Assembly: GCA_020723405.1 (NCBI GenBank)
Contig: DYIY01000005.1
Location: 124,001 to 188,000, forward strand
DNA from: Thiobacillus denitrificans
GTDB taxonomy: Bacteria; Pseudomonadota; Gammaproteobacteria; Burkholderiales; Thiobacillaceae
Direction of reading: 5' to 3'
Length of the DNA: 64,000 nt
Shown here: piece after piece, positions 16,003-25,394 of the stretch
How positions within the stretch are numbered: the first letter of the stretch is position 1
Layout: each line of letters starts with the position of its first letter
The notes under the pieces: model-generated
Seen by the model: only the letters and a program-made list of their open reading frames with translations
Told to the model about the DNA's origin: nothing
Database searches by the model: none
Program-made: the position numbers and the translations under genes

Positions 16003-16269
16003 TCAACCCATGGCAAAGGCCACGAAGGCGATCTCGTCGCCCCCCTTCACCGGGGTCGAGGCCTCGGCGAACTGCTTGTTGACGGTGATCTTCATGCTTT
16101 CCCGGGGCTTCTCGAACACCTGGGTCCAGGCGTCGCCCCGGCGGGCCAGGTGGACCATGAGGCCCGCCACGTCCTTGATGGTCAGGGGCAGGAACATGAT
16201 CTCGCTCTCCCGGCCGAGCATCTCGGCCAGGTGGGCGAAGTACAGGATGGTGATCTGCTGGCTGCTCAT
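16003..16269 (-). CDS. MoaD/ThiS-like ubiquitin-fold protein without C-terminal Gly-Gly
   Basis: 88 residues from the ATG at 16269 (MSSQQITILYFAHLAEMLGR). The beta-grasp pattern of MoaD is clear, including KITVNKQFAEASTPVKGGDEIAFVA. MoaD delivers sulfur to molybdopterin through a C-terminal Gly-Gly thiocarboxylate, yet this protein ends in FAMG, with Met in place of the first Gly. Either it is a non-canonical sulfur carrier, is processed, or has another role. No moaE, moaA or other moa gene is nearby. The gene diverges from uvrD and precedes lnt. Confidence 0.8.
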   Translation of the reverse strand: MSSQQITILYFAHLAEMLGRESEIMFLPLTIKDVAGLMVHLARRGDAWTQVFEKPRESMKITVNKQFAEASTPVKGGDEIAFVAFAMG

Positions 16270-16368
16270 GGCAGGGGCCTCAAAAGTCGCAAGTGGCGGC
16301 ATTTTACCCGGGCGGCATGACAATGCCCCGGGTGGGTAGCCCGCCCGGATAGGCGATAATCCCGCCCC

Positions 16369-18504
16369 ATGCCTTCCAGCCAGACCAACCCCCTCCTCGC
16401 CACCCTCAACACCGATCAGCTGACCGCCGTCACCGTGGAGGGCTCGGCCCTGGTGCTGGCCGGCGCCGGTTCCGGCAAGACCCGGGTGCTCACCACCCGC
16501 ATCGCCTGGCTGATCCAGCAGGGCATGGTGTCGCCCCTGGGCCTGCTGGCGGTGACCTTCACCAACAAGGCGGCCAAGGAGATGCTGACCCGGCTGACCG
16601 GCTTGCTGCCCATCAACACCCGGGGCATGTGGGTGGGCACCTTCCACGGCCTGTGCAACCGGCTGCTGCGCACCCACCACCGGGAGGCGGGCCTGCCACA
16701 GCTGTTCACCATCCTGGATTCCTCGGACCAGCTTTCGGCGGTGAAGCGCTGCCTGAAGGCCCTGAACGTGGACACCGAGAAGTACGACCCGCGCAAGGTG
16801 CAGAGCTTCATCAACCAGAACAAGGAAGCAGGCGTGCGGGCCGACAAGGTGGACGCCTGGGATCCCTACACCCGCCGCCTGGCCGAGTACTACGCCGCCT
16901 ACGACGCCCAGTGCCAGCGGGAAGGGGCGGTGGATTTCGCCGAACTGCTGCTGCGCGCCTACGAACTGCTGTCGCGCAACGCCCTGCTCAGGGAGCACTA
17001 CCAGGACCGCTTCCGGCACATCCTGGTGGACGAGTTCCAGGACACCAGCCGCCTGCAATACCTGTGGCTGCGCCTGCTGGCCGGGCCGGGGACGGCCCTG
17101 TTCGCGGTGGGCGACGACGACCAGTCCATCTACGCCTTCCGGGGCGCCAACGTGGCCAACATGAGCCTGTTCATGGAAGAACTGGGCCTGGCCGCGCCCA
17201 TCAAGCTGACCCGCAACTACCGCTCCCTGTCCACCATCCTGGACGCGGCCAACGCGGTCATCGCCCACAACCGGGAACGGCTGGGCAAGGACCTGTGGAC
17301 CGACGCCGGCCAGGGGGAGCCCATCCGCCACTTCCAGGCCTACGACGACGGCGAGGAGGCCCGCTTCGTGGTGGAGGAGATCCAGGCCCGCAAGGCCGAG
17401 GGGGAAGCCTTCCAGGACATGGCCGTGCTGTACCGTTCCAACGCCCAGTCCCGGGCCCTGGAACACGCCCTGTTCTCCGCTGCCATTCCCTACCGGGTCC
17501 ACGGCGGCCTGCGCTTCTTCGAGCGGGCCGAGATCAAGCACGCCCTGGCCTACCTGCGCCTGGCCGCCAATCCGGAAGACGACAACGCCTTCCTGCGGGT
17601 GGTGAACTTCCCCCCCCGGGGCATCGGCGCCCGGTCCCTGGAAAGCGTGGACGGCGACGCCAGGGCGGCGGGGGTGAGCCTGTGGGCGGCGGCTTGCCAG
17701 GGGGGCAAGAAGTTCGCCCCCTTCGTGCAACTCATTGACGGCCTGCGCAGCCAGTTGGCCGGCCTTGCCCTGGTGGAACAGGTGGAACACGTGGTGGCCC
17801 GCTCCGGCCTGCTGGAACACTATCAGGCCGAGAAGGACGGCCAGGATCGCCTGGACAACCTGGGGGAACTGGCCAACGCGGCCGCCGCCTTCGCCGGGGA
17901 GAGCGATGACCAGAGCCTGGAGGCCTTCCTGGCCCATGCGGCCCTGGAGGCGGGGGAACACGAGGCGGCCCAGGGCCAGGACGCGGTACAGATGATGAGC
18001 GTCCACGCCGCCAAGGGCCTGGAGTTCCATTCGGTGTTCATCACCGGCCTGGAGGAAGGCCTGTTCCCCCACGAGAACGCCCTGTCGGAAGACGACGGCC
18101 TGGAAGAAGAGCGGCGCCTCATGTACGTGGCCATCACCCGGGCCCGGCGCCGCCTGACCCTGACCCACGCCCAGTCGCGCATGCTCCACGGCCAGGTGCG
18201 CTACGGCATGCCCTCCCGCTTCCTGGAGGAGATCCCCGAGGGCCTGGTGCGCTCCCTGTCCAACCGGGTGAGCCGGCCCCAGGCGGCCTGGCGGGAGCCG
18301 GCGGCCCACTACGTCCCGCCGGCCCCGGCCCGGGACGAGGCCCGGCCCTTCCCGGTGGGCGCCCGGGTGCGCCATCCCAAGTACGGCGAAGGCGTGGTGG
18401 GGGGCTACCAGGGCCAGGGCCCGGACGCGGAAGTGCGGGTGGATTTCGCCAAGGTGGGGCGCAAGGTGTTCATCCTGGACTACGCCCGGCTGGAAGGGGT
18501 CTGA
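16369..18504 (+). CDS. uvrD: UvrD/Rep-type DNA helicase
   Basis: 711 residues, within the family range. Superfamily 1 motifs appear in order: NTDQLTAVT (Q motif), LAGAGSGKTRVL (Walker A), TFTNKAAKEM (Ia), HILVDEFQDTSRLQ (Walker B), VGDDDQSIYAFRGA (III), TRNYRS (IV), QMMSVHAAKGLEF (V) and YVAITRARR (VI). The C-terminus has the PVGARVRHPKYGEG tail of UvrD proteins. It unwinds DNA 3' to 5' in mismatch and nucleotide-excision repair. It could also be called PcrA/Rep; the tail favours UvrD. Confidence 0.95.
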   Translation: MPSSQTNPLLATLNTDQLTAVTVEGSALVLAGAGSGKTRVLTTRIAWLIQQGMVSPLGLLAVTFTNKAAKEMLTRLTGLLPINTRGMWVGTFHGLCNRLLRTHHREAGLPQLFTILDSSDQLSAVKRCLKALNVDTEKYDPRKVQSFINQNKEAGVRADKVDAWDPYTRRLAEYYAAYDAQCQREGAVDFAELLLRAYELLSRNALLREHYQDRFRHILVDEFQDTSRLQYLWLRLLAGPGTALFAVGDDDQSIYAFRGANVANMSLFMEELGLAAPIKLTRNYRSLSTILDAANAVIAHNRERLGKDLWTDAGQGEPIRHFQAYDDGEEARFVVEEIQARKAEGEAFQDMAVLYRSNAQSRALEHALFSAAIPYRVHGGLRFFERAEIKHALAYLRLAANPEDDNAFLRVVNFPPRGIGARSLESVDGDARAAGVSLWAAACQGGKKFAPFVQLIDGLRSQLAGLALVEQVEHVVARSGLLEHYQAEKDGQDRLDNLGELANAAAAFAGESDDQSLEAFLAHAALEAGEHEAAQGQDAVQMMSVHAAKGLEFHSVFITGLEEGLFPHENALSEDDGLEEERRLMYVAITRARRRLTLTHAQSRMLHGQVRYGMPSRFLEEIPEGLVRSLSNRVSRPQAAWREPAAHYVPPAPARDEARPFPVGARVRHPKYGEGVVGGYQGQGPDAEVRVDFAKVGRKVFILDYARLEGV

Positions 18505-18699
18505 GTCCCCCGGTGGGCCCGGAAGCCGGTCTTTTACTCAAGTATTTCCCCGGCATGGCCGATAGAGCCTTCGAATCCGGAACCAATACAGGGCTGCTTC
18601 CCCAGCCGGCCGGCTCGCCTCCCCAAAGTTGGACCCAAAGTCGGTGGACTCCCTGGGGGCCGGGGCCGGCGGGCCCCAGGGAAGCCCCAACCAGGGAGC

Positions 18700-19611
18700 A
18701 TGAACCCCCATCGTCGCCTGCTGCTCGGCTATACCCTGCTGTCACCCCTGATATTGGCCGGGTGCGGTCGGGATTCGCCCGTCAGCATGCCCGGGTACGT
18801 CGCAGCGCCGGCCCGGCCCATTCCCCCCGCCATCCGTTTCGGCGTGCATCTGGGCCACCATCCCCGCAAGCTCCACCAGGCCTATTCCCCCATGATGGCC
18901 TACCTGAGCCGGCACATTCCCGAAGTCCGTTTCGAACTGGAGGGCTCCCTCAGCTTTTCCCACTACGAGGGCAAACTCCGCCAGCGGCAACTGGACTTTG
19001 CCCTGCCCAACCCCTACCAGGCCGTGACGGCCCTGGATTGGGGCTACCGCATCATCGCCCAGGCCGGGGACAGCGCGGACTTCCGGGGCATCTTCGTCGT
19101 CCGGCGCGACTCCGGCATCCACGCCCCGGCCGACCTGAAGGGACGGTCGGTGTCCTACCCGGCACCCACCGCCCTGGCGGCCGGCATGATGCCCATCCTC
19201 TGGCTGGCCCGACAGGGACTGGACGTGAATCGGGACATCCGCAACCGCTACGTGGGTTCCCAGGAATCGGCCATTCTCAACGTGTATCTGGGGGAAGCCG
19301 CCGCGGGGGCCACCTGGCCGCCGCCCTGGCGGGCTTTCCAGAAGGCCCACCCCAAGGAGGCGGCCCAGTTGCGGATCGCCTGGGAGACGCCGCCCCTGAT
19401 CAACAATGCGGTCATCGCCCGGGACGATCTGCCCGCCGGCCTGGTGGCCCGGGTGGCCGACACCCTGGTGCACTTGCACGAGACGGAAGCGGGACGCAGG
19501 GTGCTGGCGGCCATGGAGACCGCCCGCATCCAACCCGCCGGAAACGCCACCTACCAGGTGGTGCGCCGTTTCATCGATGACTACGAAGCCCTGGTGGGGC
19601 CCCGGCCGTGA
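18700..19611 (+). CDS. PhnD/SsuA-like substrate-binding lipoprotein
   Basis: 303 residues. The lipoprotein signal is YTLLSPLILAGCGRD with lipobox LAGC, Cys about residue 22. The fold is that of phosphonate-type binding proteins: IRFGVHLGHHPRKLHQAYSP, DFALPNPYQAV, GIHAPADLKGRSVSYPAPTA and LINNAVIARDDLP. There are no ABC permease or ATPase genes. Instead the next gene, overlapping by 4 bp, is a membrane PAS/GGDEF/EAL protein. It probably feeds ligand information to that signalling protein rather than to a transporter. GGGAGC precedes the ATG. Confidence 0.85.
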   Translation: MNPHRRLLLGYTLLSPLILAGCGRDSPVSMPGYVAAPARPIPPAIRFGVHLGHHPRKLHQAYSPMMAYLSRHIPEVRFELEGSLSFSHYEGKLRQRQLDFALPNPYQAVTALDWGYRIIAQAGDSADFRGIFVVRRDSGIHAPADLKGRSVSYPAPTALAAGMMPILWLARQGLDVNRDIRNRYVGSQESAILNVYLGEAAAGATWPPPWRAFQKAHPKEAAQLRIAWETPPLINNAVIARDDLPAGLVARVADTLVHLHETEAGRRVLAAMETARIQPAGNATYQVVRRFIDDYEALVGPRP

Positions 19612-22481
19612 CCATGCTGAAGCCCCTGCGCCGCTTCCTGTCCGGCAATCTGCGCCGCCAACTGGTGTTCAGCGTGGCGGCCGTGCACGCCGTGCTGATG
19701 ACCCTGTTCGTCTGGGACCTGTCGGATCGGCAGCGGGATTTCCTGCTGGCCCGCCAGGCGGAACAAAGCCAAGCCCTGGCGGAGACCCTGGCGGTATCCG
19801 CCGCCACCGGCATGCTGGCCCGGGACAGCGCAGGTTTGCAGGAACTGGTGGAAACCCAGGGCCAGTACCCCGGCGCGGTCTTTGCCATGCTCCTGGACAA
19901 CAGCGGCCGGGTGCTGGCCCACAACCAGACGGACAAACTCGGTCTGTTCCTGGCCGAGGCCGATGGCAGCCGCTTCCTGGCCGGCGACCAGACCCGGATG
20001 CTGGCCCGGGATGCCGCCCTGACCGATTTCGCAGTGCCGGTCCGCCTCAATGGCCAACGCATCGGCTGGGCCCGGGTGGGCCTGTCGGCCTCGGAAACCC
20101 GGAACCGGCTGGATGCGGTGACCCGCGACGGCTTTTACTACACGGCCGCCGCCATCTTCATCGGCACGCTGCTGGCCCTGTGGATGGCCCGCCGGCTGAC
20201 GCGCCGGCTCTACGTCATCCGGCGGGCGGCCGAGGCTGTGCGGGCGGGGGACCACAAGGCCCGGGCCAAAGTGTCCGGCGAGGACGAAACCGCCGTGGTG
20301 GCCCGGGGCTTCAACGCCATGCTGGACACCCTGGTGGAACGGGAAAAACAACTCCAGACCGCCCGGGAGACCCTGGCGGCCAGCGAGGAACGTCTGGACC
20401 TGGCTTTGCGCGGCGCCAACGACGGCATCTGGGACTGGGACCTGGGCAGCGGCCGGGTGTTCTTCTCCCCCCGCTGGAAAACCATGCTGGGCCACACCGA
20501 GGACGGGATCGGCGACAGCCTGGATGAATGGTCCAGCCGGGTCCATCCCGACGACCTGCCCGCCGCCCGGGCCGCCGTGCAGGCCCACCTGGCTGGCGAG
20601 ACGCCGGCCTACCAGAGCGTCCACCGCATGCGCCACCGGGATGGCCACTGGCTGTGGATCCTGGACCGGGGAAAGCGACACCTGGACGCCCAGGGCAAGC
20701 CTTGCCGCATGGTGGGCACCCATACCGACATCAGCGAGCGGGTGGCCCTGGAGCGGGCCCTCCACGCCGAGAAGGAACTGGCCCAGGTGACCCTGGCCTC
20801 CATCGGCGACGGCGTGATCACCACCGACCGGGACGGCCGGGTCACCTTCCTCAACCCGGTGGCCGAACGGCTGACCGGCTGGCGGGCCGAGGAAGCCCGG
20901 GACCGGCCGGTGGAGGAGATCATGCAGCTCGTCAACGAACTGACCGGCGAATCGGCCGAGAACCCGGTGCGGCGCTGCCAGGCGGAAGACCAGGTGGTGG
21001 CCATGGCCAACCACACCATCCTCATCAGCCGGGATGGCCGGGAGATGGCCATCGAGGACTCCGCCGCTCCCATCCGCGACCGGGAGGGCGGCCTGGCCGG
21101 GGTCGTGATGGTGTTCCACGACGTATCCGACAAACGGGCCCTGACCCGGGAGATGGCCTGGCAACTGGCCCACGACGGCCTCACCGGCCTGTTCAACCGG
21201 CGGGAGTTCGAACACCGCCTGGGAGAACTCATCGAACAGGCGGGCAACAGCGGGGAAACGTCCCAGCACGCCATGCTGTATCTGGACCTGGACCAGTTCA
21301 AGATGGTCAACGACACCTGCGGCCACCTGGCGGGGGACGAACTGCTGCGCCGCCTGGCCCAACTCATGCAGCACCACGTGCGCAGCGAGGATGTCCTGGC
21401 CCGCCTGGGCGGCGATGAATTCGGCCTGTTGCTGCGCGGCTGCCCCCTGGACAAGGCTCGGGAGATCGCCGAGAAACTGCGCGGGCTGGTCCGGGCCTTC
21501 CGCTTCCAATGGGATGGCCGGGAGTTCGAGATCGGCGTGTCCATCGGCCTGGCGCCCATCCACGGCGCCGGCCAGACCCTGGTGGACGTGCTGGCCGACG
21601 CCGACCTGGCCTGTTATGCGGCCAAGGAAAGCGGACGCAACCGCATCCACGTGCGCCATCCGGACGACGCGGACCTGAACCGGCGGCGGGCGGAACTCCA
21701 TGCCGCCAGCCGCATCCGGGCCGCCCTGGCAGCCAACCGGTTCCGCCTTCTGGCCCAGGAAATCCGTCCCCTGCACGGCAACGGCATCAATCACTACGAG
21801 GTGCTCTTGCGCCTGCTGGACGAGGAAGGGCAACTGCTGACCCCGGACCGTTTCATCCCCGCCGCAGAGCGTTTCGGCCTGATGGGCGAAGTGGATCGCT
21901 GGGTGGTCCGGGAAACCTTCCGGCACCTGGCGCACATGCCCGGAGTCCAACTCTCCATCAACCTGTCCGGCCTGTCCCTCCAGGACGAGGGGCTGGCCGC
22001 TTTCGTGGCCGGCGAATTCCGCAGTCTGGCCATCGATCCGGCCCGGATCTGTTTCGAGATCACCGAAACCTCGGCCATCTCCAACCTGGGCCGGGCCCAG
22101 GCCTTCATGGGCGAAATGAAGGCCCTGGGCTTCCGTTTCGCCCTGGACGACTTCGGTGCCGGCATGTCCTCCTTCTCCTATCTGAAGAACCTGCCGGTGG
22201 ACTACCTGAAGATCGACGGCGCCTTCGTACGTGACATGATCCAGGACCCCATCGACCGGGCCTTCGTGGAAGCCATCAACCGCATCGGCCAGGTCATGGG
22301 CAAGGAGACCATCGCCGAGTTCGTGGAGAACGACGCCATACTGGGAGCCCTGGATCGCATCGGGGTGAACTTCGCCCAGGGCTACGGCATCGCCCGGCCG
22401 GTGCCCCTGGACAGCCTGATGCCCCTCCAGGAAGACGTTACTTCCGCCAGAACACCGGCGTCAGGGTCACCAGCAGGGTGA
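19608..22481 (+). CDS. membrane-bound PAS-GGDEF-EAL cyclic-di-GMP protein
   Basis: 957 residues from a GTG overlapping the upstream stop (ATG at 19614 is equally possible). An N-terminal helix (LVFSVAAVHAVLMTLFVWDL) and a second one (YYTAAAIFIGTLLALWMA) frame a periplasmic sensor. A HAMP-like linker and two PAS/PAC regions follow (LDLALRGANDGIWDWDLGSG; ASIGDGVITTDRDGRVTFLN). The GGDEF core is intact (RLGGDEFGLLL) with an inhibitory RxxD (RSED) five residues upstream. The EAL domain reads EVL but keeps SINLSG, FEITE, ALDDFG, LKIDG, AEFVE and AQGYGIA. Both synthesis and breakdown of c-di-GMP are therefore possible. The gene's 3' end overlaps the convergent trkH gene by 44 bp. Confidence 0.94.
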   Translation: MTMLKPLRRFLSGNLRRQLVFSVAAVHAVLMTLFVWDLSDRQRDFLLARQAEQSQALAETLAVSAATGMLARDSAGLQELVETQGQYPGAVFAMLLDNSGRVLAHNQTDKLGLFLAEADGSRFLAGDQTRMLARDAALTDFAVPVRLNGQRIGWARVGLSASETRNRLDAVTRDGFYYTAAAIFIGTLLALWMARRLTRRLYVIRRAAEAVRAGDHKARAKVSGEDETAVVARGFNAMLDTLVEREKQLQTARETLAASEERLDLALRGANDGIWDWDLGSGRVFFSPRWKTMLGHTEDGIGDSLDEWSSRVHPDDLPAARAAVQAHLAGETPAYQSVHRMRHRDGHWLWILDRGKRHLDAQGKPCRMVGTHTDISERVALERALHAEKELAQVTLASIGDGVITTDRDGRVTFLNPVAERLTGWRAEEARDRPVEEIMQLVNELTGESAENPVRRCQAEDQVVAMANHTILISRDGREMAIEDSAAPIRDREGGLAGVVMVFHDVSDKRALTREMAWQLAHDGLTGLFNRREFEHRLGELIEQAGNSGETSQHAMLYLDLDQFKMVNDTCGHLAGDELLRRLAQLMQHHVRSEDVLARLGGDEFGLLLRGCPLDKAREIAEKLRGLVRAFRFQWDGREFEIGVSIGLAPIHGAGQTLVDVLADADLACYAAKESGRNRIHVRHPDDADLNRRRAELHAASRIRAALAANRFRLLAQEIRPLHGNGINHYEVLLRLLDEEGQLLTPDRFIPAAERFGLMGEVDRWVVRETFRHLAHMPGVQLSINLSGLSLQDEGLAAFVAGEFRSLAIDPARICFEITETSAISNLGRAQAFMGEMKALGFRFALDDFGAGMSSFSYLKNLPVDYLKIDGAFVRDMIQDPIDRAFVEAINRIGQVMGKETIAEFVENDAILGALDRIGVNFAQGYGIARPVPLDSLMPLQEDVTSARTPASGSPAG

Positions 22482-23925
22482 ACATCTCCAACCGCCCCAA
22501 CAGCATGGCGAAGGTGCACACCCAGGTCTGGAAGTCCGTCAGCACCGCATAGGTGGTGGAAGGCCCCACCTGGCCCAGGCCCGGGCCGGTGTTGTTGATG
22601 CAGGCCACCACGGCGGAAAAGGCCGTCACCACGTCCAGCCCGGAGAAGGACAGGATGAAGGACAGGCTCACGATGGACACCACGTACATGAAGAAGAAGG
22701 CCAGCACGGCGTACATGACCTTGTTGGGCACCACCTGCTCCCCCAGGCGGATGGGAGTCTGGGCGTGGGGGTGCAGGAGCCGCACCAGTTCCCGGTACAC
22801 CTGCTTGTAGAGCAGCACCGCCCGCAGCATCTTGATGCCCCCGCCGGTGGAGCCGGCACTGGTGGAAAAACTGCACAGGAAGAGCAGCCAGAGCCCGGCG
22901 AAATAGGGCCAGGCGCCGAAGTCGGCGGTGGCCAGGCCCAGGGTGGTGGCGATGGAGACCACGGTAAAGGTGGTGTCCCGCAGGGCCGCCGGGAAATCCA
23001 GATACACCCCCCGCTGCCAGAGGATCAGGGCCAGCACCAGGGCGCTGCCCACCAGATAGCCCAGATACCAGCGGATCTCCGGGTCGGTCCGGTAGGGGGC
23101 CAGGGAGCGGCCGCGCAGGGCCACGAAGTGCAGGGAGAAGTTCATGCCGGCGATCAGCGCAAACGCCACGGTGATGATTTCCAGGGGCAGGGAGTGGAAA
23201 TAGCCGAAGCTGGCGTCGTGGGAGGAAAAGCCCCCCAGGCCCATGACCGAGAAGGCGTGGACCAGGGCATCCGCCGGGGTCATGCCGAAGGACCAATAGA
23301 GGCCGATGCAGGCCAGGGTGAGCAGGATGTAGACCTTCCACAGGCCCTTGGCGGTTTCCGCCATGCGCGGGGTAAGTTTGTCGTCCTTCATGGGCCCCGG
23401 AGTTTCCGCCTTGAACATCTGCCGCCCCCCCACCCCCAGCAAGGGCAGCACCGCCACCACCAGCACGATGACCCCCAGGCCGCCGAGCCAGTGCAGTTCC
23501 GCCCGCCAGATGTTGATGGAAACAGGCAAACGGTCCAGGCCCGAAAGCACCGTGGCCCCGGTGGTGGTGAGCCCCGACATGGTCTCGAAATAAGCGTCGG
23601 TGAAAGTCAGGCCGGGAAACTGGATGAGCAGGGGCAAGGCGGCGAACAGGGGCGTGGCCAGCCAGGTGAGGACCACCAGCAGGATGCCGTCCCGGGCTTT
23701 GAGTTCCCGCTTCCAGCGGCGCCCCGCCAGCCAGAGCAGGACGCCCGAACCCAGGGTGATGAGCACCGCCTCGTCATAGGCCCGCTGGGCTCCGTCCCGG
23801 GTGATCTCCGACCAGGCCAGGGGCAGCAGCATGGCCAGGCCGAACACGGCGATGATCATGCCCAGCACGTGCAGGATGGGCAGCAGGAAATGGATGCGGG
23901 CCTGGCCCGCCACGCTGAACTTCAT
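22438..23925 (-). CDS. trkH: Trk potassium uptake protein TrkH, second tandem copy
   Basis: 495 residues from the ATG at 23925, overlapping the stop of the first trkH by 4 bp. The four pore loops typical of TrkH/Ktr are visible: SGLTTTGATVLSGL, MGLGGFSSHDAS, FSTSAGSTGGGIKM and NNTGPGLGQVG. Each carries the filter glycine. It is a K+ channel-like subunit gated by the cytosolic TrkA ring encoded upstream. It is closely similar to its neighbour over the whole length, so a tandem duplication is likely. Long-read frames through this gene extend into the upstream gene's region but the TrkH start is clear. Confidence 0.94.
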   Translation of the reverse strand: MKFSVAGQARIHFLLPILHVLGMIIAVFGLAMLLPLAWSEITRDGAQRAYDEAVLITLGSGVLLWLAGRRWKRELKARDGILLVVLTWLATPLFAALPLLIQFPGLTFTDAYFETMSGLTTTGATVLSGLDRLPVSINIWRAELHWLGGLGVIVLVVAVLPLLGVGGRQMFKAETPGPMKDDKLTPRMAETAKGLWKVYILLTLACIGLYWSFGMTPADALVHAFSVMGLGGFSSHDASFGYFHSLPLEIITVAFALIAGMNFSLHFVALRGRSLAPYRTDPEIRWYLGYLVGSALVLALILWQRGVYLDFPAALRDTTFTVVSIATTLGLATADFGAWPYFAGLWLLFLCSFSTSAGSTGGGIKMLRAVLLYKQVYRELVRLLHPHAQTPIRLGEQVVPNKVMYAVLAFFFMYVVSIVSLSFILSFSGLDVVTAFSAVVACINNTGPGLGQVGPSTTYAVLTDFQTWVCTFAMLLGRLEMFTLLVTLTPVFWRK

Positions 23926-25382
23926 CGCCGCCAGAAGGCGGGCGTCAGCACCACCAGCAGGGTGAAAAGTTCCAGGCGGCCCAGCAGCATGGCGAAACTG
24001 CACACCGTGGTCTGGAAGTCCGTCAGCACGCCATAGGTGGTGGCCGGTCCCACCTGGCCCAGACCCGGGCCGGTGTTGTTGATGCAGGCCACGACGGCAG
24101 AAAAGGCGGTGAGCACGTCCAGGCCGGTGAAGGACAGCACGAAGGAGAGGGAGACGATGCTGGCCACGTAGATGAACAGGAAGGCCAGCACGGCATAGAC
24201 GATCTTGTTGGGCACCACGCTGTCCCCCAGGCGCAGGGGCAACTGGGCGTTGGGGTGGATGAGCTTCTTCAACTCCCGGTACACCTGCTTGTAGAGCAGC
24301 ACGGCGCGCATCATCTTGATGCCGCCGCCGGTGGAGCCGGCACTGGTGGAGAAGCTGCACAGGAACATCATCCACAGTCCGGCGAAGAAGGGCCACTGGC
24401 CGTAGTCCGTGGTGGCGAACCCCAGGGTGGTGGCCACCGAGATGGTGTTGAACACCGCGTAACGCAAGGCGCTGGGCAGGTCCAGAAACACGTCCCGCTG
24501 CCAGAGGAGCAGGGCCAGGACGACGCCGCTGACGAGCACGAAGCCGAGGAACCAGCGGATCTCCGGATCGTGGCGATAGACCCCCAGGCCGTGGCCGCGC
24601 AGCACGGCGAAATGGGTGGCGAAGTTGATGCCGGCCACCAGGGCGAAGACGGCCACCGCAACTTCCAGATGCAGGGAATCGAAATAACCCAGGCTGGCGT
24701 CGTGGGAGGAAAAGCCGCCCAGGCCCATGATGGAAAAGGCGTGCACCACGGCATCGAAAAAGCTCATGCCCAGGGCCCACAACACCAGGATGCAAAAGGT
24801 GGTGAGGATCACGTAGACCAGCCACAGGCCCTTGGCGGTTTCCGCCATGCGCGGGGTGAGCTTCTGGTCCTTCATGGGGGTGGGCATCTCGGCCTTGAAC
24901 ATCTGCCTGCCCCCCACGCCCAGCAGGGGCAGCACCGCCGCCACCAGCACGATGACCCCCAGGCCGCCGATCCAGTGCAACTGGGCCCGCCACAGGTTGA
25001 TGGACTGGGGCAGGTCGTCCAGGCCGGAAAGCACCGTGGCGCCGGTGGCGGTGAGGCCGGACATGGCCTCGAAATAGGCGTCGGCCAACGGCAGGTCGGG
25101 CAGATGGATGAGCAGGGGCAGAGCGGCGAACCCGGGCAGCAGGGTCCAGGTGAGCACCACCAGCAGAATGCCGTCGCGCATCTTCAGCTCCTGGCGCCAG
25201 TGCCGGCCCAGGAGCCAGAACGCCATGCCGCTGCTGATGGTGATCAGGGCGGCCAGGTCATAGGCCCGCTGGGCCCCGTCCCGGGACAGCTCGGAAAGGA
25301 GCAGGGGCGCCAGCATGGACAGGCCGAACACGAAGACGATGGCGCCGAAGACGTGGAGGATGGGCAGGATCCGCCGGTGCAT
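23922..25382 (-). CDS. trkH: Trk potassium uptake protein TrkH, first tandem copy
   Basis: 486 residues. Pore loops SGLTATGATVLSGL, MGLGGFSSHDASLG, FSTSAGSTGGGIKM and NNTGPGLGQVGPAT are intact. It starts 12 bp after trkA and overlaps the second trkH by ATGA, so trkA-trkH-trkH is a single operon. The two paralogues differ in many positions outside the pore (for example SINLWRAQLHWIGG here against SINIWRAELHWLGG). They may differ in affinity or form mixed dimers. Confidence 0.95.
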   Translation of the reverse strand: MHRRILPILHVFGAIVFVFGLSMLAPLLLSELSRDGAQRAYDLAALITISSGMAFWLLGRHWRQELKMRDGILLVVLTWTLLPGFAALPLLIHLPDLPLADAYFEAMSGLTATGATVLSGLDDLPQSINLWRAQLHWIGGLGVIVLVAAVLPLLGVGGRQMFKAEMPTPMKDQKLTPRMAETAKGLWLVYVILTTFCILVLWALGMSFFDAVVHAFSIMGLGGFSSHDASLGYFDSLHLEVAVAVFALVAGINFATHFAVLRGHGLGVYRHDPEIRWFLGFVLVSGVVLALLLWQRDVFLDLPSALRYAVFNTISVATTLGFATTDYGQWPFFAGLWMMFLCSFSTSAGSTGGGIKMMRAVLLYKQVYRELKKLIHPNAQLPLRLGDSVVPNKIVYAVLAFLFIYVASIVSLSFVLSFTGLDVLTAFSAVVACINNTGPGLGQVGPATTYGVLTDFQTTVCSFAMLLGRLELFTLLVVLTPAFWRR

Positions 25383-25394
25383 GGAGGGGGACGC

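Noticed and set aside
16270-18375. Long minus-strand frame opposite uvrD that joins the moaD-like gene
   Set aside because: It is the in-frame extension upstream of the MoaD-like start; the uvrD motifs on the plus strand are convincing and the residues here are low-complexity.
18640-18695. Strong GC-rich hairpin upstream of the PhnD-like lipoprotein gene
   Set aside because: No T-run and imperfect stem; in DNA this GC-rich such structures are expected by chance.
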